Below the pieces are notes generated by a model. The model did no database searches and was not told the DNA's origin. It worked only from the letters and a program-made list of their open reading frames with translations. The position numbers and the translations under genes were made by a program. A stretch of DNA of 64,000 nucleotides from Limnomonas spitsbergensis. Lineage: Eukaryota; Chlorophyta; Chlorophyceae; Chlamydomonadales. Location of the stretch: NCBI GenBank assembly GCA_037349105.1, contig JAYJMM010000039.1, positions 2,170,001 through 2,234,000 of the forward strand, given 5' to 3'. Of the stretch, positions 59,701 through 64,000 are shown piece after piece; the first letter of the stretch is position 1; each line of letters starts with the position of its first letter.

Positions 59701-62700
59701 GGGCCCATAAGCTCATTCCTTTTGCCTAGTATCGACTGCTTTCAGGCTTGAGCCGGACTAATTGAGGTAGGTGCACTGACCTTGGGCCCAGTCAGCCAAA
59801 CCCGGTGGACAGCGTAGCAATTGGTTTCCGCAACGGCTACGAAAGCGCCGTCAGCAGACAGAGCCACGCCGTTGGCATACCAGAAGCCTGCAGGCATTTG
59901 AGAGCATGTCTGGAACTAAAATAAAGCAGGGGGTGGGGAAGGGGGGGGAGGGCACGACCTATGATATGCGCAGACAGAGCCAGGCCGGTGAAAACCAGGA
60001 GCATGAGGTGAGGTTGTTTTTGTGAGCATGTTGGAGATAAAATCACAGAAAGGGACAGAGAAGGGGGGGGGGGCAGGACGCATGATATGCGCAGACTCAA
60101 CAAGGCCTTAGGTGAACCAGAGGCCTGGAGGGAGGCCGCATCATGCACATGTGTATGAGCATAATGAACAGGTTGATGATAATAGATTGCGGGGGGCGGG
60201 GGCAGGGGGAGGGTAAAGCATGATATGGGGGGAGGGGGGAGGGGGCAGGGGGAGGACCAACATGATATGGGGGAGGGGGGTGGGGACAGGGGGAGGGTCA
60301 AGCATGATATGGGGGGATGGGGGAGGAGGGTGAAGCATGATATGGGGGAGGGGGGCGGGGGCAGGGGGAGGGTCAAGCATGATATGGGGGGAGGGGCGAG
60401 GAGGCAGGGGGAGGGTCAAGCATGATATGGGGGAGGGGGGAGGAGGCAGGGGGAGGGTCAAGCATGATATGGGGGGAGGGGGGAGGGGGCAGGGGGAGGG
60501 TCAAGCATGATATGGGGGGATGGGGGAGGAGGCAGGGGGAGGGTCAAGCATGATATGGGAGGAGGGGGGTGGGGGCAGGGGGAGGGTCAAGCATGATATG
60601 GGGGGAGGGGGGAGGAGGCAGGGGGAGGGTCAAGCATGATATGGGGGGAGGGGGGAGGGGGCAGGGGGAGGGTCAAGCATGATATGGGGGGATGGGGGAG
60701 GGGGCAGGGGGAGGGTCAAGCATGATATGGGGGGAGGGGGGAGGAGGCAGGGGGAGGGTCAAGCATGATATGGGGGGAGGGGGGAGGGGGCAGGGGGGGG
60801 GTCAAGCATGATATGGGGGGAGGGGGGTGGGGGCAGGGGGAGGGTCAAGCATGATATGGGGGGAGGGGGGAGGGGGCAGGGGGAGGGTCAAGCATGATAT
60901 GGGGGGAGGGGGGAGGGGGCAGGGGGAGGGTCAAGCATGATATGGGGGGAGGGGGGAGGGGTCAGGGGGAGGTTCAAGCATGATATGGGGGGAGTGGGGA
61001 GGAGGCAGGGGGAGGGTCAAGCATGATATGGGGGCAGGGGGGAGGAGGCAGGGGGAGGGTCAAGCATGATATGGGGGAGGGGGGAGGGGGCAGGGGGAGG
61101 GTCAAGCATGATATGGGGGGAGGGGGGAGGGGTCAGGGGGAGGGTCAAGCATAATATGGGGGGAGGGGGGAGGGGGTAGGGGGAGGGTCAAGCATGATAT
61201 GGGGGAGGGGGGTGGGGGCAGGGGGAGGGTCAAGCATGATATGGGGGGAGGGGGGAGGAGGCAGGGGGAGGGTCACGCATGATATGGGGGGAGGGGGGAG
61301 GAGGCAGGGGGAGGGTCAAGCATGATATGGGGGGAGGGGGGAGGGGGCAGGGGAAGGGTCAAGCATGATATGGGGGGAGGGGGGTGGGGGCAGGGGAAGG
61401 GTCAAGCATGCTATGCACATCATAATGATTGTCCAATCTGGCTCGTTGTTCAGGCCACAAATGGCAGCTTGTTTTTGTGGAGGGCCCGTTTGCGGGTGGC
61501 ATCGAGATTAATTATGAGGGTTTGAGATCATAGGGTTCAGGGTAACAAACATACACATGAAAATAAGGGTTAAGGGTTCATGCCCGATTCCTCTTCATGA
61601 CAAAATCCAAGAGGAGAAAAACCCTCACTGGTCACTAAACCCTAAACCCTAAACCCTCACTGGCTGCTGCTGAAATAAAACCTTCACTGTCTGAGATTTG
61701 ATAAGCCCTGATCGGTTACTTGCCGCCTACATATTCAAGCTCTCACCGGATGCCAATGAGAAAGGAAAGACATCACCTGTTGTTGTCGAAATATCAAATA
61801 TTAAAGCCCGGACTTGTTGTTGTTGAAATATATAAAAGCCCTCGCCTGTCGCCCCTTACATATTCAAGCCCTCATTGGTTGCCCCTAAAATATGATTATA
61901 TTGGAGCCCTCACCTGTTGCGAGCACATGAGTCTCCCCTGTCTCTGGGCTGTAGGAGAGCAGCCGCCCACTGGGCACACCCTACACGCAGGAAAGGGAAC
62001 AGGGCCACGCCCAATGAACGTCCACACTCGGTCCACACCCAATGAACATCTACACCTGGTCCACACCCAAGGAACGTCTGCTCTTTGTCACACCGCTTCG
62101 TACTTAAGAGGGCGGATTACACCACTATATTGTATTGTTTTCATTACGCTTCACCGATAATCTCATTATTATTTTGGTAAACCCTAAACCCTAACCTCAT
62201 ATTGATAAAGCCCCCCCCCCTGCCAGCCCCAACGCTGTGATTCATATTTAAGCCGCACCCTTCACCACACGCTTTGTTCCCTGACTCTCGCACTCCCTCA
62301 TGATTTTTCGTTTCCAATAGTCCCCCCCCCCAATTTTAACCTGTGGGAGCCTTATTCACGAACATTCTCATTTCCTATTTGCCACTCGCAAAAAGTGATT
62401 CGTAACTTCTGTCGTTCTGCACCAGGCCACATTTGCTTTCGATTGTCTGGCCTGTTACCCCCTGGCCTTTGGTTCTGCCATATGTGCTTGTTTAAGTGTT
62501 CTCCTGTTCTTCTGTGTTTGTGTTGCTTTGGTTTCCCCGTAGTGTCTCCTACTCGCGTGTTTTTGTTTCTGTTTTGGTCTGTTGCTGGTTTCCCCCCGGC
62601 TCGCTCTGTCTGGCCCGTTTGCAGAAGACTGTGGGTGGATTTTGTGGCAACAACATTTAAGGGGTGGCAGACAGGCCACCTCTGGGCTCACTGGGAAGGC

Positions 62701-63174
62701 GGTTTTCTTCCTGTCCAAGTAAAGGGCAGTTCCTTCTAGTGCCTTCCAGTGCCTTCTAGTCCAAGTTCACAGCTGTTGGCTTTTGTTCCAAGGAGAAGCC
62801 TGTTGCCTGTCTTCTTGTCCAAGTATTTGGTTTTGTCTACTGTTCCAAGTAAAAGGCAGTTGTCTGCTAGTCCAAGGAGGGGAAAGTACTGTCTTTCATT
62901 TTAGGTGAAAGGCTGATGTCTTCTAGTCCAAGTGAACAGCTTTTGTCTCCTGCCCCAGGCAAAAGACTTTTGCCCGTCTTCCTTGTCCGAGTTATAGGCA
63001 GTTTTCTTTTGTTCCAAGAGTAAGCCGGTTTTTTTCTTCTTATCCAAGGAAGGTTCCTTGTTTGTCTGCGGCAACTGAGCTAAGGACACACCTGACGAGG
63101 AGAGGATTTGTTTTCCGCGGCTTACCGAAAACAGGCCAAGCATGAAGCTCTCCAATGTGTCATAGTACCCCAAC
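47747..63174 (-). CDS. Strictosidine-synthase-like / APMAP-type beta-propeller protein, C-terminal 195 residues (5' exons not found)
   Basis: Exons 63174-63126, 61980-61914, 59887-59781, 48973-48849, 48426-48345, 47905-47747 (TAG stop at 47747-47749); phases agree throughout. Read in order, the peptides follow the family: GRLLSYSPETGETHVLATG, WYANGVALSADGAFVAVAET, HRVWLTGPKAG, LPGFPDGISRSSDGNFWVA, LPARWRPKVPSQGLVIK, SPTGKVLRSLWDEHGQEVAG, EEHEDRLWLGNLGG. These match the six-bladed propeller of plant SSL proteins and animal APMAP (FANGVxLS..E.FVLVAET, PGFPDNI, GxFWVA, RLYLGS). The catalytic Glu of true strictosidine synthase lies in the missing part or is absent, so a Pictet-Spengler role should not be assumed; family members are more often esterase/lactonase-like. 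The 49-nt first exon (GYYDTLESFMLGLFS) is the weakest call. Intron 59780-48974 is 10.8 kb of satellite. Confidence 0.87.
48560..48850. repeat. Partial copy of the strictosidine-synthase-like exon end
   Basis: CAGGCTGCGTGGGGGGCAGT and GCCCAGAAGTTCCCGTTTTG at about 48,750-48,790 repeat the end of exon 48973-48849 in decayed form (NFWAAVL for NFWVAVL on minus). Confidence 0.85.
49010..49560. repeat. Duplicated segments in the large SSL intron
   Basis: ATGCATACAAAAGGTG occurs at 49,016 and 49,086. A block of about 100 bp with CAGTTTGTCACAC and AGGGAGCTGCTGAAG occurs at 49,186-49,290 and 49,438-49,545. Confidence 0.8.
49735..59530. repeat. 67-68-bp satellite, about 140 copies, filling the large SSL intron
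   Basis: Unit GGACTGACGTATAGCCTGGT, CACCCAGACCCGGTAAATTG, CAAACTTAAACCCTCAACCA, GGCCAGAT. Variants with AACATC for AACCCTC are 1 nt shorter. Larger blocks of several units recur. On the minus strand part of the unit matches the end and donor of the exon at 59,781. Confidence 0.98.
59500..59835. repeat. Two graded copies of the SSL exon end and donor, 135-bp period
   Basis: True exon end (plus strand CACTGACCTTGGGCCCAGTC then AGCCAAACCCGG) at 59,774-59,805; copy at 59,631-59,662 (AGGCAGACCCGG); weaker copy at 59,500-59,520 continuing into the 68-bp array. Confidence 0.93.
59880..60140. repeat. Copies of the 59,887 exon's 3' splice-site region
   Basis: GCAGACAGAGCCACGCCGTT at 59,855 is repeated as GCAGACAGAGCCAGGCCGGT near 59,970 and GCAGACTCAACAAGGCC near 60,091, each followed by a poly-G run. 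Confidence 0.8.
60188..61412. repeat. 43-bp G-rich array, about 28 copies
   Basis: Unit GGTCAAGCATGATATGGGGG, GAGGGGGGAGGGGGCAGGGG, GAG. Every unit has several runs of three or more G on the plus strand, which is the template strand of the SSL gene. Confidence 0.97.
61700..61920. repeat. Copies of the 61,914 donor
   Basis: CCCTCACCTGTTGCGAGCAC (true donor on minus) recurs as CATCACCTGTTGTTGTCGAA, CCCTCGCCTGTCGCCCC and CCCTCATTGGTTGCCCC with TATTCAAG spacers. Confidence 0.85.
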
Positions 63175-63700
63175 CTGCAGCAGGAGAGAGGTGGGTTTAA
63201 GGGTTCAGAGTTTTGAGTCCTGAGGGCACCAAGGAGTATGTCGCAGTACCCCAGCCTGGCAGCAGGAGAGATGTGGGTTAACGGTTTTAGAGTTTTGAGT
63301 CCTGTGGGCACCAATAGGGATGTCATAATAAACCCCAACCTGGCAGCAGCAAAAGTCATGGGTGTGTGTGCATATTGTTTTTGCCTAGTTCGTGAAGTCC
63401 AGTGGGAACCAAGAAGGGTGTCGTAGTACCCCAATCTGGCAGCAGGAGAGGCCTGGGCATTTCTTTAGAATGGCACCATGAGGTATTTTGTTGTACCCAA
63501 ACCTGGCAGCGGGAGAGATATGGAGTTTCTTTCGAATAGTATTAAGCACAGTTGGATCCAAGACAAAGAAAGGGTGCTGTAGTAACCCAGCCTGGCAGGA
63601 GGGGAGATGTGGGTTTCGTTCAGAATGCTCTCAGTCCAGGAGGCGCCAAGACGGATGTCGTAGAACCCCAACCTGTCAACAGATAAGGCGTGGGGTGACA
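63165..63700. repeat. About seven copies of the 63,174 exon's 3' splice site, roughly 60-95 bp apart
   Basis: GTACCCCAACCTGCAGCAGG (acceptor on minus) recurs as CCCCAGCCTGGCAGCAGGAG at 63,248, then at 63,332, 63,429, 63,497, 63,588 and 63,665, with GATGTGGGTTT and GGTGCCAAGAAGGATGTCGT-like neighbours. Confidence 0.9.
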
Positions 63701-64000
63701 GATTTCTCAGATTCTTTTCAGATTTTCAGATTGTTTTCATATCTTTAGATTGCTTACAGATCTTCAGATTGTCGTATTGCTCTCATATTGTTACCAGCTC
63801 AATGGGCGCCAAGGAGGGCACCGTCACCGTCAACATCAGCGAATTGGAATTGGAACACGCTATGGGATGCCATTATTTTGATACAATTGTAACTCCAGCC
63901 TGTTATCAGAGGAAGCGTTTTTCAGATTGGTTCAAGGGTCGCCAAGGAGGTGCATTGGACCTCTCACTACAAATCATTTGGGTGCCAACAAGGCTTGAGA

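Overview
The window is nuclear DNA of a eukaryote, most likely a green alga of prasinophyte type. Every gene is cut by GT-AG introns, telomere-like TTTAGGG/CCCTAAA blocks are scattered through introns, and a four-domain cation channel sits beside secreted von Willebrand factor D (vWD)-like proteins and a strictosidine-synthase-like protein. The species cannot be fixed from sequence alone. No bacterial gene organisation, CRISPR array, rRNA or tRNA gene was seen.

Four genes can be built exon by exon, and their reading frames join at every intron. (1) Positions 1-28,651, minus strand: a four-domain voltage-gated channel of the Cav/Nav family. It has 26 exons and 1,784 codons here; the start codon is present and the C-terminal tail runs off the left edge. 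The residues at the selectivity-filter position are Q, D, E, E for domains I-IV. (2) 33,995-37,807, minus strand: a 259-residue secreted protein with a GDPHF vWD-like module. (3) 39,690-44,870, plus strand: its 341-residue paralogue, head to head with gene 2. Exons 2-6 have identical lengths in the two genes and all introns are phase 1. (4) 47,747 to beyond 63,174, minus strand: the C-terminal 195 residues of a strictosidine-synthase-like/APMAP-type six-bladed propeller protein, split by one 10.8-kb intron.

Between the channel and gene 2 (28.7-34 kb) lies degenerate DNA. It includes remains of a LINE-type retroelement and tandem copies of a roughly 60-bp motif; copies of the same motif recur in both orientations at 46.1-47.4 kb.

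The most unusual feature of the window is that the introns are packed with minisatellites, and many of them are visibly seeded by a splice junction. Tandem, progressively decayed copies of the last 20-60 nt of an exon plus its 5' splice site, or of the 3' splice site plus the first exon bases, fill the adjacent intron. I found this at about twenty junctions in at least three of the four genes. Examples are a 79-bp array from the domain IV S5 exon, a frame-preserving 21-bp array of donors after the domain IV S2 exon, four copies of the domain II pore acceptor, and an array of about 140 units of 68 bp whose graded ancestors lead back to the donor of a strictosidine-synthase-like exon. Long open reading frames inside these arrays are repeat artefacts and are not annotated as genes.
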